38,149 nt of DNA from Candidatus Glassbacteria bacterium (GCA_019456185.1 VRUH01000013.1:3092-41240); one strand, 5' to 3'; positions 27,538 through 35,992 are shown, numbered from the stretch's first letter. The notes: generated from the sequence alone by a model not told the origin. Numbers and translations are program-made.

Positions 27538-28935
27538 TCAGTTCATTTCGCGGGGGTCGGCGAAGCGGCCGGCCACCGCCGCCGCCGCGGCCATCAACGG
27601 GCTGACCAGGTGGGTACGGCCACCCTTGCCCTGACGGCCCTCGAAATTACGGTTGCTGGTCGAGGCGCAGCGCTCGCCTGGGGCCAGACGGTCGTCGTTC
27701 ATCGCCAGGCACATCGAGCAGCCCGCGGCGCGCCAGTCGAAGCCGGCCTCGGCGTAGACCTTGTCCAGACCCTCCTGCTCGGCCTGCTGCTTGACCAGCC
27801 CGCTGCCGGGAACGATGATCGCGTTGACCGAAGGAGCGACCTTGCGGCCCTTGACAAACCCGGCCACCTCGCGAAGGTCCTCGATCCGGCCATTTGTGCA
27901 ACTGCCGATAAACACGGTATCGATTTTGATATCCTTGATCGGAGTATTGGGCGCCAGGCCCATATACTCCAGGGCCAGCTCGGTTGTGCGGCGCTGGTTG
28001 GGATCGGCGAAATCCGCCGGGTCCGGCACCTTGCCGTCGATATCGGTGACCATGCCGGGGCTGGTACCCCAGGTGACCTGCGGCCGAATGGAGTCGACAG
28101 TCATCTCCACCACCTCGTCGTATTCGGCGTCCGGGTCCGAGGGCAGCTGCTTCCAGGTCTCGATCGCCTTGAGGAAATCATCGCCCCCGGGAGCGTACGG
28201 ACGGCCTGCGAGGTAATCGAAAGTGGTCTGGTCCGGGGCCACCATCCCGGCCCGCGCACCGGCCTCGATACTCATGTTGCACAATGTCATCCGGCCTTCC
28301 ATCGACATGTCCCGGACCACCTGCCCGGCGTATTCGATCACGTAACCGGTACCGCCAGCCGTGCCGATCTTGCCGATAATGGCCAGAATCACATCCTTGG
28401 GCCGGATATTCTCCGGAACCGCTCCCTCCACCCGGATCAGCATCGACTTGGGCCTGCTCTGCTGGAGCGTCTGGGTCGCCAGCACGTGCTCCACCTCGCT
28501 GGTGCCGACCCCGAAGGCCAGCGCGCCGAACGCGCCGTGGGTGGCGGTGTGGCTGTCGCCGCAGACAATCGTCATCCCGGGCAGGGTCAGGCCCTGCTCG
28601 GGGGCGATCACGTGGATGATTCCCTGACGGACGTCGTCGATATCGAACAGGGTGATCCCGAACTCTTTGCAGTTTTCGCGCAGAGTTTTTACCTGCTGCG
28701 CGCTGAGAGGGTCGGCTATCGGTTTGTCGCGGTTGGCAGTCGGGACGTTGTGGTCCGGCACGGCGAAAGTCGCCCGCGGCTGGCGCATGGCGCGCCCGGT
28801 GAGCCTGAGCCCCTCGAACGCCTGGGGCGAGGTGACCTCGTGGACCAGATGGCGGTCGACATAGAGGAGCGTGATCCCCTCGTGCTCGCCCACCACGTGC
28901 GCGTCCCAGATTTTCCGGAACATGGTATTACCCAT
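27538..28935 (-). CDS. leuC: 3-isopropylmalate dehydratase large subunit
   Basis: LeuC is the [4Fe-4S] aconitase-family large subunit that isomerises 2- to 3-isopropylmalate with LeuD. The 465-aa protein has KIWDAHVV at its start, [19 protein letters not shown], and the cluster ligands in IGSCTNGR and [12 protein letters not shown] at 28935 is used because AAGGAG stands 7 nt upstream and [13 protein letters not shown] is the usual N terminus; the in-frame ATG at 28953 is upstream of that binding site. Confidence 0.97.
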   Translation of the reverse strand: MGNTMFRKIWDAHVVGEHEGITLLYVDRHLVHEVTSPQAFEGLRLTGRAMRQPRATFAVPDHNVPTANRDKPIADPLSAQQVKTLRENCKEFGITLFDIDDVRQGIIHVIAPEQGLTLPGMTIVCGDSHTATHGAFGALAFGVGTSEVEHVLATQTLQQSRPKSMLIRVEGAVPENIRPKDVILAIIGKIGTAGGTGYVIEYAGQVVRDMSMEGRMTLCNMSIEAGARAGMVAPDQTTFDYLAGRPYAPGGDDFLKAIETWKQLPSDPDAEYDEVVEMTVDSIRPQVTWGTSPGMVTDIDGKVPDPADFADPNQRRTTELALEYMGLAPNTPIKDIKIDTVFIGSCTNGRIEDLREVAGFVKGRKVAPSVNAIIVPGSGLVKQQAEQEGLDKVYAEAGFDWRAAGCSMCLAMNDDRLAPGERCASTSNRNFEGRQGKGGRTHLVSPLMAAAAAVAGRFADPREMN

Positions 28936-29001
28936 CACAAGACTCCTTATCATCCTTCAACAATAGTCCGTGCTGATAATTATGCGGTTATGGCGACCGG
29001 A

Positions 29002-30543
29002 TTACCTGCCGGTTTTCTTACGCGCGAACAGGGCCTTGTTGATCGCGTTCAGGTAGGCGCGGGCCGTGGCGTCCATTACATCGGTGCTGGCGGCCTTGCC
29101 CATGAACTCGATCCCGTCGAACACGACATGGATGAACACCTCGCCCACGGCCTCGCGGCCCTCGGTAATCGAACGGATATTGTAGTCGATAAGCGCGCCC
29201 TCCAGGCCCACTATCCTGTCGATAGTGTTGCACAGCGCACTCACCGGCCCGTCGCCCGTGGCAGCCTCCTCGACCTCGTCGCCGGTATCGATATTCTTCA
29301 GCACCAGCGTGGCGCTGCTGACAACCTGGTTGCCGCCGACAGTCTGGATGTATTTCATGTGCCAGGCCTCGGGGATATGCTGGATCCCGTCCTGGGCAAT
29401 CGCCAGCAGGTCGTCGTCGGTGATCGTCTTTTTCTGGTCGGCCAGCTTGGTGAACAGCTTGTAGGCTTTCTCCAGGTCATCCTTGGCCAGCTCGAAGCCG
29501 AGTTCCTTGAACCGGACACTCAGGGCGTGACGGCCCGAGTGCTTGCCGAGCACGATGTTGCTCTTCATAATCCCCACCGACTGCGGGGTCATGATCTCGT
29601 AGGTCAGCGAGTCCTTGAGCATCCCGTCCTGGTGGATTCCCGCCTCGTGGGCGAACGCGTTCTTGCCGACAATCGCCTTGTTCTGCTGGACGAACACGCC
29701 GGTGATATTGCTCAGCAGGCGGCTGGTGGGATAAATCTCCTCGGTGACAATCCCGGTGGTAAAATCGAACATATCCGGGCGGGTGCGGCAGGCCATCACG
29801 AATTCCTCGAGCGATGCATTGCCCGCGCGCTCGCCGATACCGTTGACCGTACACTCCACCTGACCGGCTCCGTTCTGGCAGGCGGCGATAGAGTTGCTGA
29901 CTCCCAGCCCGAGATCGTTGTGGCAATGGGTGCTGAGCACGGCCTTGCCGCCCAGGTCGGGCACGGCGTCGCAGAGCTTCTTCATCCTTGCTCCCCACTC
30001 GCTGGGGATCGCATAGCCCACCGTGTCAGGGATATTGATCGTGGTCGCGCCGGCGTCGATAGCGGCCTGAACCACCTGGGCCAGGTAATCGTCAGCCGTG
30101 CGGCCGGCGTCCTCGCAACTGAACTCGATATCGTCGAAATAGCCCTTGGCCTTCTCGACCGCCTTCACCGCCGCCTCCAGCACTTGCTCGCGGCTTTTCT
30201 TGAGCTTGTACTTGAGGTGGATATCGCTGGTGGCGATAAAAGTGTGAATCCTGGGTTTCTCAGCCTTCTCCAGCGCTTCGGCGGCCCGTTCGATATCGAT
30301 CGGGACAGCACGGGACAGCCCTGCGATCACGGGACCCCTGACTTCTTCGGCCACTTGTTTAACCGCCTCGAAATCCCCGTCGCTGGCAATCGGGAATCCG
30401 GCCTCCATCACGTCCACGCCCAGCTTTGCGAGCTGATGGGCCATCCTGAGCTTCTCCTCCAGGTTCATGCTGCAACCGGGGCTCTGTTCACCGTCGCGAA
30501 GAGTAGTATCGAATATTGTTACCATGCGTTTAGCGTCAGACAT
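29002..30543 (-). CDS. leuA: 2-isopropylmalate synthase
   Basis: LeuA condenses acetyl-CoA with 2-oxoisovalerate, the committed leucine step. The 513-aa protein has [13 protein letters not shown] at 11-23, the catalytic barrel with [14 protein letters not shown] and [13 protein letters not shown], and a complete C-terminal LeuA dimer (allosteric) domain ending at [13 protein letters not shown], so leucine feedback inhibition is likely. HEAGIHQDG is the linker signature. The start ATG follows GGGAGG. It lies 204 nt downstream of a DAHP synthase, a gap that contains a candidate short ORF. Confidence 0.97.
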   Translation of the reverse strand: MSDAKRMVTIFDTTLRDGEQSPGCSMNLEEKLRMAHQLAKLGVDVMEAGFPIASDGDFEAVKQVAEEVRGPVIAGLSRAVPIDIERAAEALEKAEKPRIHTFIATSDIHLKYKLKKSREQVLEAAVKAVEKAKGYFDDIEFSCEDAGRTADDYLAQVVQAAIDAGATTINIPDTVGYAIPSEWGARMKKLCDAVPDLGGKAVLSTHCHNDLGLGVSNSIAACQNGAGQVECTVNGIGERAGNASLEEFVMACRTRPDMFDFTTGIVTEEIYPTSRLLSNITGVFVQQNKAIVGKNAFAHEAGIHQDGMLKDSLTYEIMTPQSVGIMKSNIVLGKHSGRHALSVRFKELGFELAKDDLEKAYKLFTKLADQKKTITDDDLLAIAQDGIQHIPEAWHMKYIQTVGGNQVVSSATLVLKNIDTGDEVEEAATGDGPVSALCNTIDRIVGLEGALIDYNIRSITEGREAVGEVFIHVVFDGIEFMGKAASTDVMDATARAYLNAINKALFARKKTGR

Positions 30544-30597
30544 CGTCAGTTCCTCCCCATCTATGGTAAAGAATCGGTTTTCACAAAACTGTGCCGG

Positions 30598-30717
30598 TCA
30601 ACACGCACGCAGCAAATCACGTGCATGCAGCAGTCCGCCGGGTGCGGCAACGCGCCCGAACAGCCCTGGCAAGCCGGTAGTGGAAAACCATCTTCTCTGG
30701 ATAGCGAAACAGAACAT
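30598..30717 (-). CDS. Candidate 39-codon upstream ORF before leuA
   Basis: In the 204-nt gap before leuA an ATG (30717-30715) opens a 39-codon frame ending in TGA at 30600-30598. Six residues are Leu, four of them in a stretch of eight (LLHARDLL) near the end, followed by CATGCACG/CGTGCGTG that can form a stem. AGGGGGAT lies about 13 nt upstream, a poor spacing. No T-tract terminator follows. It might be a leucine-sensing leader or a chance frame; support is weak. Confidence 0.25.
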   Translation of the reverse strand: MFCFAIQRRWFSTTGLPGLFGRVAAPGGLLHARDLLRAC

Positions 30718-30747
30718 CGCCGGGGAATCCCCCTGAATATTTTACAG

Positions 30748-31770
30748 TCAGCCGCCCAGGGTTCTGCCGATAGCCCGGGCGATAATTTCGAGTTCTTTCA
30801 TCAGGTTAGCGAACTGATCCGGATACAGGCTCTGCGCCCCGTCACTGACAGCCTTTTCCGGCTCGTGATGGACCTCGATCAGCAGCCCGTCGGCGCCGGC
30901 GGCGATCGAGGCGCGCGCCATCGGCAGCACCTTGTCGCGGATACCGGTTCCGTGGCTGGGGTCGGCCACTATCGGCAGGTGGCTGAGCTTCTGCACGACC
31001 GGAATTGCGCAGATATCCATTGTATTTCTCGTGTACGTTTCGAAGGTGCGGATTCCACGCTCGCAGAGAATCACATTCCTGTTGCCGCCGGAGAGCACGT
31101 ATTCGGCGCTCATCAGGAGTTCCTCGATAGTCGCGGACAATCCCCGCTTGAGCAGCACCGGCTTATCCAGCGTACTGAGCGCGCGGAGCAGGGTAAAATT
31201 CTGCATGTTGCGCGCACCCACCTGCAGCATGTCCACATAGGGCAGCATCAACTCGATCTGGCTGGCGTCCATGATCTCGCTGACCACGGCCAGGCCGTGC
31301 TTGTCCGCCGCGGCGCGCATGAGTTGCAATCCCTCCTCGCCCATCCCCTGGAAACTGTAGGGGCTGGTCCGGGGCTTGAATGCACCGCCGCGAAGGATCC
31401 GGGCGCCGCTGTCGGCGACACGGCCGGCGATTTCCTCGATCTGCTCCCTGCTTTCCACCGCGCACGGGCCGGCCATCACGACCACTTTCCTGCCGCCGAC
31501 TTTAATGCCCTTGCCGAGCTCGATCACCGAATTGGCGGGCTGGAACTGACGGCTGGCAATCTTGTACGGGGCGGAGATACGCACGACCTCGCTGACGCCG
31601 TCGAGAATCTCGAAATCGCGCGGGTCGATACTGGCGGTTTCACCCACGGCACCGATGATCGTCCGGGTCTTTCCAGTAGAGCGATGGGAATCGAGATTGA
31701 GGCTCTGCATTTTTTCAATCACCGCCTGGATCTGCTCCTCGGTGGCATCGTGACTCATGCTGATGACCAT
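30748..31770 (-). CDS. aroF: DAHP synthase, type I-beta (copy 2, next to chorismate mutase)
   Basis: This is the second type I-beta DAHP synthase in the window (340 aa), with the N-terminal ferredoxin-like regulatory domain and the same barrel motifs: [61 protein letters not shown] and VHHEPEKAVSDGAQSL. It begins 5 nt after the chorismate mutase stop, so the two are almost certainly co-translated. Known type I-beta enzymes in some Firmicutes are fused to chorismate mutase, which acts as the feedback sensor; here the parts are separate but adjacent and may form a complex. Confidence 0.95.
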   Translation of the reverse strand: MVISMSHDATEEQIQAVIEKMQSLNLDSHRSTGKTRTIIGAVGETASIDPRDFEILDGVSEVVRISAPYKIASRQFQPANSVIELGKGIKVGGRKVVVMAGPCAVESREQIEEIAGRVADSGARILRGGAFKPRTSPYSFQGMGEEGLQLMRAAADKHGLAVVSEIMDASQIELMLPYVDMLQVGARNMQNFTLLRALSTLDKPVLLKRGLSATIEELLMSAEYVLSGGNRNVILCERGIRTFETYTRNTMDICAIPVVQKLSHLPIVADPSHGTGIRDKVLPMARASIAAGADGLLIEVHHEPEKAVSDGAQSLYPDQFANLMKELEIIARAIGRTLGG

Positions 31771-31775
31771 CTGAG

Positions 31776-32051
31776 TTATCCTTCCTTTTCGGTCAGTTCA
31801 CGCTCGAGTCGGCGGGTTTCATCGATTATCCTCTCGAACAGTCGACGGATCGCCTCATCGGAAAGCGGACCGGGGTTGCTTTCCTGGATGTTATCGTAAA
31901 TCTGGTCTTCCCTGGCCGGGTTATAGACCGGCACTCCCATCTTCCGCTTGATCCTGCCGATTTCCAGCGCGTAACCAGCCCGCTGGTTCAACAGCTCCAG
32001 CAGTTTGTTGTCCACCTCGTCGATCTTGATTCGCCAGTCACAGATATCCAT
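31776..32051 (-). CDS. aroQ: Chorismate mutase, AroQ class
   Basis: The 91-aa all-helical protein converts chorismate to prephenate, on the way to Phe and Tyr. Key residues are placed as in AroQ: the Arg in WRIKIDEVDNKLLELLNQRAGYALEIGRIKRKMG (N-terminal helix, two basic active-site positions), then YNPAREDQIYDNI in the second helix and EAIRRLFERIIDETRRLE in the third. It is first in the operon, about 97 nt downstream of the attenuator terminator. GGAAG precedes ATG at 32051. Confidence 0.93.
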   Translation of the reverse strand: MDICDWRIKIDEVDNKLLELLNQRAGYALEIGRIKRKMGVPVYNPAREDQIYDNIQESNPGPLSDEAIRRLFERIIDETRRLERELTEKEG

Positions 32052-32147
32052 CTGGAGCTTCCGTTAAGTTTAAGCCACGGGTAATCATCGTGATCGCCGT
32101 GCTACAACCGTCCGGGTGCGTAAGGACGATATTGTCGGGTGGATAGT

Positions 32148-32179
32148 AAAAAACCACTATCTGCTGATAGTGGTTTTTT
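32148..32179 (-). terminator. Attenuator terminator upstream of chorismate mutase
   Basis: On the minus strand CCACTATC (32173-32166) and GATAGTGG (32161-32154) form a perfect 8-bp stem with loop AGCA; flanking A6 and T6 extend it to 14 bp. It lies between the leader ORF and chorismate mutase, so it would stop transcription inside the leader. The 5' arm can instead pair with an identical GATAGTGG at 32228-32221. The structure is also symmetric enough to work on the other strand. Confidence 0.85.
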
Positions 32180-32217
32180 GCGGCCTTGCAAGCTGAACGA
32201 AAAATCTCAGGTCCAAT

Positions 32218-32268
32218 CCTCCACTATCGAGCACGGTTTAACCGGGAATAAACAAATACCAGTAAAGG
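32218..32268 (-). promoter_or_regulatory. Antiterminator and pre-emptor segments of the aro attenuator
   Basis: Segment 2, GATAGTGG (32228-32221), is an exact copy of the terminator 3' arm and can pair over 8 bp with the terminator 5' arm to form an antiterminator. Segment 1, CCTTTACT (32268-32261), lies within the Tyr-Leu-Tyr codons of the leader ORF and can pair with AGTGGAGG (32225-32218) using two G-U pairs. A ribosome paused on the aromatic codons would cover segment 1 and free segment 2; a ribosome at the stop codon would cover segment 2. Confidence 0.65.
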
Positions 32269-32276
32269 TAACACAC
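32238..32276 (-). CDS. Leader peptide rich in aromatic residues (aro operon)
   Basis: GTG at 32276 stands 5 nt after GGGAGG and opens a 12-residue frame, MCYLYWYLFIPG, ending with TAA at 32240-32238. Five of twelve residues are aromatic (Tyr, Tyr, Trp, Tyr, Phe) in one run. An in-frame ATG at 32312 would give 24 residues including a further Phe-Trp pair, but its binding site is poor. The stop codon lies 9 nt before antiterminator segment 2. Size, content and position match trpL- and pheL-type leaders; no homologue is claimed. Confidence 0.65.
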   Translation of the reverse strand: MCYLYWYLFIPG

Positions 32277-32354
32277 CTTTTCCTCCCAGAACCGGCTTGT
32301 GGAGCCGGACATAACCTCAAATTCCGAAAGTCATTCCAATCAAAGATATAAGAC

Positions 32355-32383
32355 ATATTAAGCAATCATCTGCCTGCCGTCAA
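32355..32383 (-). promoter_or_regulatory. Strong predicted sigma-70 promoter of the aro-leu operon
   Basis: TTGACG (32378-32383) and TAATAT (32355-32360) on the minus strand are exactly 17 nt apart; only one base departs from consensus in the -35 and two in the -10. Start near 32348 gives about 70 nt before the leader GTG, and about 300 nt before chorismate mutase. A small hairpin CCGGCT/AGCCGG (32292-32308) lies just upstream of the leader ribosome binding site. Confidence 0.75.
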
Positions 32384-32478
32384 GTTTCTTCCGGCCATTA
32401 ATCCGGCCTGAATCGTTTTAGCAAAGATATCGGCATGCGGGCAGTTTTCTTTCAGAGTGCAACATTAGCGCGGCGAGT

Positions 32479-32976
32479 TCATAAAGTGAACTTGCCAAAA
32501 TCCTCCGGGTTCATTTTGCGCAGAGTCTCGCGAAGGACTTCCGGATCGTACTCCTCGGCTTGCTGTGAGACCGTTTTGGGAACTATCTTGCTGGCGCACT
32601 CCAGCAGCTTCTCGGTGGTACGGATCGGCGCTTTCATTCTCAGGGCCAGGGCAATCGAGTCGCTGGGGCGCGCGTCCAGCTCGATTTTCTTACCTTCCTG
32701 GCTCAGGTGGATTTTGGCGAAATACGTATTGTCTTTCAGGTCGTAGATAACCACGCTGTCCATCGTCACGCCCAGATCGAGCAGGGCCTGCTTGAACAGG
32801 TCGTGGGTCAGCGGACGTTTGAATTTCACCCCACTGATTTCCATCGCGATCGCGCTCGCCTCGCTGGGACCGATCCAGATCGGCAGGACCCGCTCGCCGT
32901 CCTTTTCCTTGAGCAGGACGACAGGGGAGTTGTTTGAACTGTCCATCCCAAGTCCTGAAATCGTCAACTCAACCAT
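32479..32976 (-). CDS. Bifunctional nuclease (BFN/DUF151) domain protein
   Basis: The 165-aa protein has the BFN domain over residues 1-130: PVVLLKEKDGERVLPIWIGPSEASAIAMEI, RPLTHDLFKQAL, VVIYDLKDNTYFAKI and LDARPSDSIALALRM. In Arabidopsis the domain has DNase and RNase activity; in bacteria the function is not established. The 35-residue tail (DPEVLRETLRKMNPEDFGKFTL) is often found in bacterial members and is reminiscent of a UVR-like helix. It has its own unit between ahcY and the aro promoter. Confidence 0.9.
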   Translation of the reverse strand: MVELTISGLGMDSSNNSPVVLLKEKDGERVLPIWIGPSEASAIAMEISGVKFKRPLTHDLFKQALLDLGVTMDSVVIYDLKDNTYFAKIHLSQEGKKIELDARPSDSIALALRMKAPIRTTEKLLECASKIVPKTVSQQAEEYDPEVLRETLRKMNPEDFGKFTL

Positions 32977-33087
32977 TGCCGGCTCGCTTATGTTGAGAAA
33001 CCGTTACAATTACCCGCTACTTACCCTAAGCGAAAGGGGCGCGTAAATCAAGGCGCAGCAGAAAATATTCACCGTCCATCCGGGTCC

Positions 33088-34347
33088 TCAGGTCCCCATC
33101 GTCCAGCTTGCCAGGTACTTGACCTGTTCGGGCGTCAGTTCATCGATCGTTACGCCCATGCTCTTGAGCTTCAGCTCGGCCACCCACTCGTCGATAGAAA
33201 CCGGGACGTCGTAAACCCTGGGTTCGAGTTCGTCCCTGTGGCTGGCCACGTACTCGGTGGTCAGCGCCTGGGTGGCGAAACTCATGTCCATCACCGAGGC
33301 GGGATGGCCCTCGGCGCAGGCCAGGTTGACCAGCCGTCCCTGGCCGAGGACGAAAATCCTGCGGCCGTCTTTCATCACGTAAGCGTCCACTTCCCTGCGG
33401 ACGTTCCGTTCGATCCTGTCGGCGATTTTTCCCAGCCCGTCGAGGTCGAGTTCGACATTAAAATGGCCGCTGTTGCAGACTATCGCGCCGTCTTTCATCT
33501 TTTCGAAATGCTCCGGGCGGATCACATTGAGATCGCCGGTGAGCGTGCAGAATACATCGCCGATCGGCGCGGCGTCCTCCATTTTCATCACCCGGTAGCC
33601 GTCCATCACCGCCTCGATAGCTTTCACCGGATCGACTTCGGTTACGATCACATTGGCGCCCATTCCGCGCGCCCGCATTGTAAAGCCGCGTCCGCAGTAG
33701 CCGTAGCCAGCCGCCACCACGTTCTTGCCGGCCAGCAGAACGTCGGTGGCCCGGATTATCCCGTCCACTGTCGACTGCCCGGTACCGTAGCGGTTGTCGA
33801 ACAGGTGCTTGGTCCGGGCGTCGTTGACCGCGAACACGGGGATTTTCAGGGCGTTGTCGGCGGCCATCGCGCGAAGGCGGATCACCCCGGTGGTGGTCTC
33901 TTCCATGCTGCCGATGATCTCGCCCAGCTGGCCGGGATAATCGGAATGGACTGTGCTGACCAGGTCGGCCCCGTCATCCATCGTGACAACCGGACGGTGC
34001 TCGATCGCGGCGCGGATATGTTCGTAGTAAGTGTCGTTGTTCTCGCCGCGCACGGCGTAGACCTTGATCCCGTCGTGCTCCACCAGCGATGCGGCCACGT
34101 CGTCCTGGGTGCTCAGCGGGTTGGAGGCGCAGAGCAGCAGGTCCGCCCCGCCGGCGGTCAGGGTGCGGCACAGGTTGGCTGTTTCGGCTGTGACGTGAAG
34201 GCAGGCGCTCAGCTTGAGACCCGCCAGCGGCTGTTCCTTGCTGAACTTTTCCCGCACTATCTGAAGGACCTGCATGTCGTGGTCAGCCCAATCGATCCTC
34301 TTCTTCCCCTCCTCAGCCAGGCTCATGTCCGCTACATGGTAATCCAT
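33088..34347 (-). CDS. ahcY: S-adenosylhomocysteine hydrolase, short type
   Basis: AhcY splits SAH to adenosine and homocysteine, relieving methyltransferase inhibition. The 419-aa protein has [32 protein letters not shown] and the NAD loop [28 protein letters not shown]. It lacks the 40-residue insertion of many bacterial enzymes and ends in [16 protein letters not shown], not in the KxxHYRY tail, as in Thermotoga and archaea. ATG at 34347 is used, with GGAG 6 nt upstream; the open frame to 34479 reads through a hairpin and is not protein-like. It pairs functionally with the phosphorylase at 862 in sulfur-nucleoside salvage. Confidence 0.95.
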   Translation of the reverse strand: MDYHVADMSLAEEGKKRIDWADHDMQVLQIVREKFSKEQPLAGLKLSACLHVTAETANLCRTLTAGGADLLLCASNPLSTQDDVAASLVEHDGIKVYAVRGENNDTYYEHIRAAIEHRPVVTMDDGADLVSTVHSDYPGQLGEIIGSMEETTTGVIRLRAMAADNALKIPVFAVNDARTKHLFDNRYGTGQSTVDGIIRATDVLLAGKNVVAAGYGYCGRGFTMRARGMGANVIVTEVDPVKAIEAVMDGYRVMKMEDAAPIGDVFCTLTGDLNVIRPEHFEKMKDGAIVCNSGHFNVELDLDGLGKIADRIERNVRREVDAYVMKDGRRIFVLGQGRLVNLACAEGHPASVMDMSFATQALTTEYVASHRDELEPRVYDVPVSIDEWVAELKLKSMGVTIDELTPEQVKYLASWTMGT

Positions 34348-34420
34348 CGAATCTCCAAATAGTCGGGTTAATAGGTTTTGCGGCACCTGGTAAAAACCAC
34401 TTTGCGACGCGATAAACGAA

Positions 34421-34463
34421 CCGGCAGGTTCAGCCCTCCCCTGAGGACGCTGAACTCTGCCGG
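34421..34463 (-). promoter_or_regulatory. Strong stem-loop between the lipoprotein gene and ahcY
   Basis: CCGGCAGGTTCAGC (34421-34434) pairs with GCTGAACTCTGCCGG (34449-34463) over 14 bp with one bulged base, and CCTC/GAGG pairs inside the loop. It lies 35 nt after the lipoprotein stop and about 75 nt before ahcY. On the minus strand it is followed by TTCGTTTATC, a poor T-tract. Weak terminator or an ahcY leader element; the SAH riboswitch core was not found. Confidence 0.55.
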
Positions 34464-34498
34464 CGCTCGGAAATCTCACAAGCTGTTTCGGACCGGGA

Positions 34499-35221
34499 TC
34501 AGAGCAGTTCCTGCTGAATCCTGGCGTTGTCCTCGTTCAAATTGAGTTGCACAGAGTCCTGGTCCGTGGGCAGCGGCATATCCCAGATCAGACTTTCATT
34601 GGTGGTTCCGGGCCGGCGGACCTCGCAGTGCAGCCACCAGATGCCGAACGGCAGGATGAGGTTATTGATTCGGCTGTTCTTATCGGTCACCTCGATTTTG
34701 GTGGCAAGTTCCGGGGAGATAGCTTCCTTGAACTCGCCGAAACCTTTGTACGCCCTGCCCTTCCAGTCGTTGAGCTTGGCTTCGTACTGGCCCTTGAGAT
34801 CGAGATAGCGCTGGTGGACCTCATGGCGCTCATCCAGCATGTCCTGCATACCGGATTCAAGCTTCTGGAAGATCGGATATTTCTTGCGGTACGCGACTGA
34901 TTTATTGCTCATGTTTTCCAGCTCATCACGCATCACGTCCACGGAATCGGCCATCCGGGCACTGCGTTCGAGAATCTGCTGGTAGGTTGACAGCAGAGCC
35001 AGCAGTTCGGAGGAATCGGGACGGGGACCGGGCTTGTTCATCTGAACGAGACTGTCCAGCACGGCCGGGTAGTCGTATGAGAGGAACTCCACATCGACGT
35101 TCTGACTTGCGTTTTGATCTGACAACTGCAGCTCGATGTAATACGTGCTCCTGGCCGAACAGCCGACAATCAGGATCAGGCAGGCCGCGAGCACGGAGAA
35201 CTTCGCACGACTAAAATCCAT
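34499..35221 (-). CDS. Putative lipoprotein with coiled-coil region
   Basis: The 240-aa product has a canonical lipoprotein signal: MDFSRAKF, hydrophobic 9-19, lipobox IVGC with Cys21. Residues 65-155 are rich in heptad-like Leu, Met and charged residues ([22 protein letters not shown] onward), suggesting a long helical hairpin or coiled coil. The last 70 residues ([21 protein letters not shown]) look like beta strands. No known family is recognised. AGGGGG precedes the ATG. It lies 116 nt downstream of the orphan gene, possibly co-transcribed. Confidence 0.75.
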   Translation of the reverse strand: MDFSRAKFSVLAACLILIVGCSARSTYYIELQLSDQNASQNVDVEFLSYDYPAVLDSLVQMNKPGPRPDSSELLALLSTYQQILERSARMADSVDVMRDELENMSNKSVAYRKKYPIFQKLESGMQDMLDERHEVHQRYLDLKGQYEAKLNDWKGRAYKGFGEFKEAISPELATKIEVTDKNSRINNLILPFGIWWLHCEVRRPGTTNESLIWDMPLPTDQDSVQLNLNEDNARIQQELL

Positions 35222-35337
35222 AAGATTTCCCCCTCTAGCACTAAGCTGTAGTCGTCACGGCAAGCGCAGATAAACCGCCGCCGCATGAACTCGGCTTCAT
35301 TTTGACGCAAGATAATTAATTGCGCTGCGCGGAGATG

Positions 35338-35748
35338 TCAAGCATAAACATCCACGCTGACACCCGTTCCGGCGAGACTGGCCTGAAAGGTCAGCAGGCC
35401 GTTGATCGCACTGCGGGTTCTCATCCCGGCGGCCAGCGCACTTCGTTCGAGACTGTTCTGCGTAGCCTGCAGCAGTCTCAAGCTGTGCGACTGTATTTCC
35501 CACGTGCCGGCCGAGCGGGAGATCATCCTGCCGGCCACCTCGCTGACATGGGCCCTGTCGAGAAAACTCACCTCGCTGCCCTGGGCAACCCACACGGCTT
35601 TGTCCGCGGCCCAGTTGGACCCGGGTATCGGGCTGGACCCCGCCGGGTTCAGGCCCGCACCGTATTGCACATGCTGTGAAAGCAGATGCGGCACAGCCTG
35701 CGCCTGAGGGCTGAAATAGCCAGGAGATGAGATAGAGCTGAGTACCAT
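35338..35748 (-). CDS. Hypothetical protein, no recognised family
   Basis: The 136-aa product has no signal peptide and no Cys. A Pro/Gly/Ser-rich N-terminal half (SSISSPGYFSPQAQA) is followed by a likely amphipathic helix (SHSLRLLQATQNSLERSALAAGMRTRSAINGLL). The helix-rich C terminus and small residues recall secreted or filament-type proteins, but this is only an impression. GGGGGG lies 7 nt before ATG at 35748, supporting a real gene. It is transcribed away from a sigma-28-like promoter 85 bp upstream on the opposite strand. Confidence 0.55.
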   Translation of the reverse strand: MVLSSISSPGYFSPQAQAVPHLLSQHVQYGAGLNPAGSSPIPGSNWAADKAVWVAQGSEVSFLDRAHVSEVAGRMISRSAGTWEIQSHSLRLLQATQNSLERSALAAGMRTRSAINGLLTFQASLAGTGVSVDVYA

Positions 35749-35832
35749 AACCGACCCCCCGGTTTAATAAAACTCAGCTAATCTTTGCTCTACCTGAGTA
35801 GAACATTATCATACAACCGGCAGCCGAAAAAT

Positions 35833-35859
35833 TAAAGTCTCTTGATGAACTGCCGATAT
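35833..35859 (+). promoter_or_regulatory. Sigma-28 (FliA)-type promoter
   Basis: TAAAGTCT (35833-35840), an 11-nt spacer and GCCGATAT (35852-35859) match the flagellar sigma-28 consensus TAAAGTTT-N11-GCCGATAA at 14 of 16 positions with exact spacing. It points rightward into the 616-bp gap 35749-36364, which has no supported gene before 36365. No flagellar gene is recognised in the window. A second GCCGATAA at 36032 lacks a matching -35. Confidence 0.5.
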
Positions 35860-35865
35860 TGTTAC

Positions 35866-35992
35866 TGTCAAAGAAAATACAGCGGGCGCGCAACGGCTCC
35901 CTTCCAACTCTCCCCTGTGTTGCTGGGAACCCCAAATTGCCGCTGACGTGCTCACTCTCAGGCCCGGCCCCATCGCCGGGCCTTAACTTTTA
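35866..35992 (+). ncRNA. Candidate small RNA from the sigma-28-type promoter to a GC hairpin
   Basis: If transcription starts about 7 nt beyond GCCGATAT, the RNA would run about 125 nt to AGGCCCGGC (35960-35968) pairing with GCCGGGCCT (35975-35983), followed by TAACTTTT. The 9-bp GC stem is strong and the T-tract is interrupted. No frame with a ribosome binding site lies inside, and no known RNA family was recognised. The remainder of the 616-bp gap (to 36364) includes a T8 run at 36063 and nothing else I can support. Confidence 0.3.

Noticed and set aside
27514-31899. 1461-codon plus-strand open frame
   Set aside because: It is antisense to leuC, leuA and DAHP synthase; GC-rich codon bias leaves long open complements. 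Its translation has no domain pattern.
32227-32274. Alternative leader frame two nt downstream (MLPLLVFVYSRLNRAR)
   Set aside because: Its start is also near GGGAGG, but it has no run of one amino acid class relevant to the operon, and its stop lies beyond the start of antiterminator segment 2. The aromatic frame is the better candidate.
34348-34498. SAH riboswitch before ahcY
   Set aside because: The conserved GAGGAGCG-type core is absent; only a generic stem-loop is visible.
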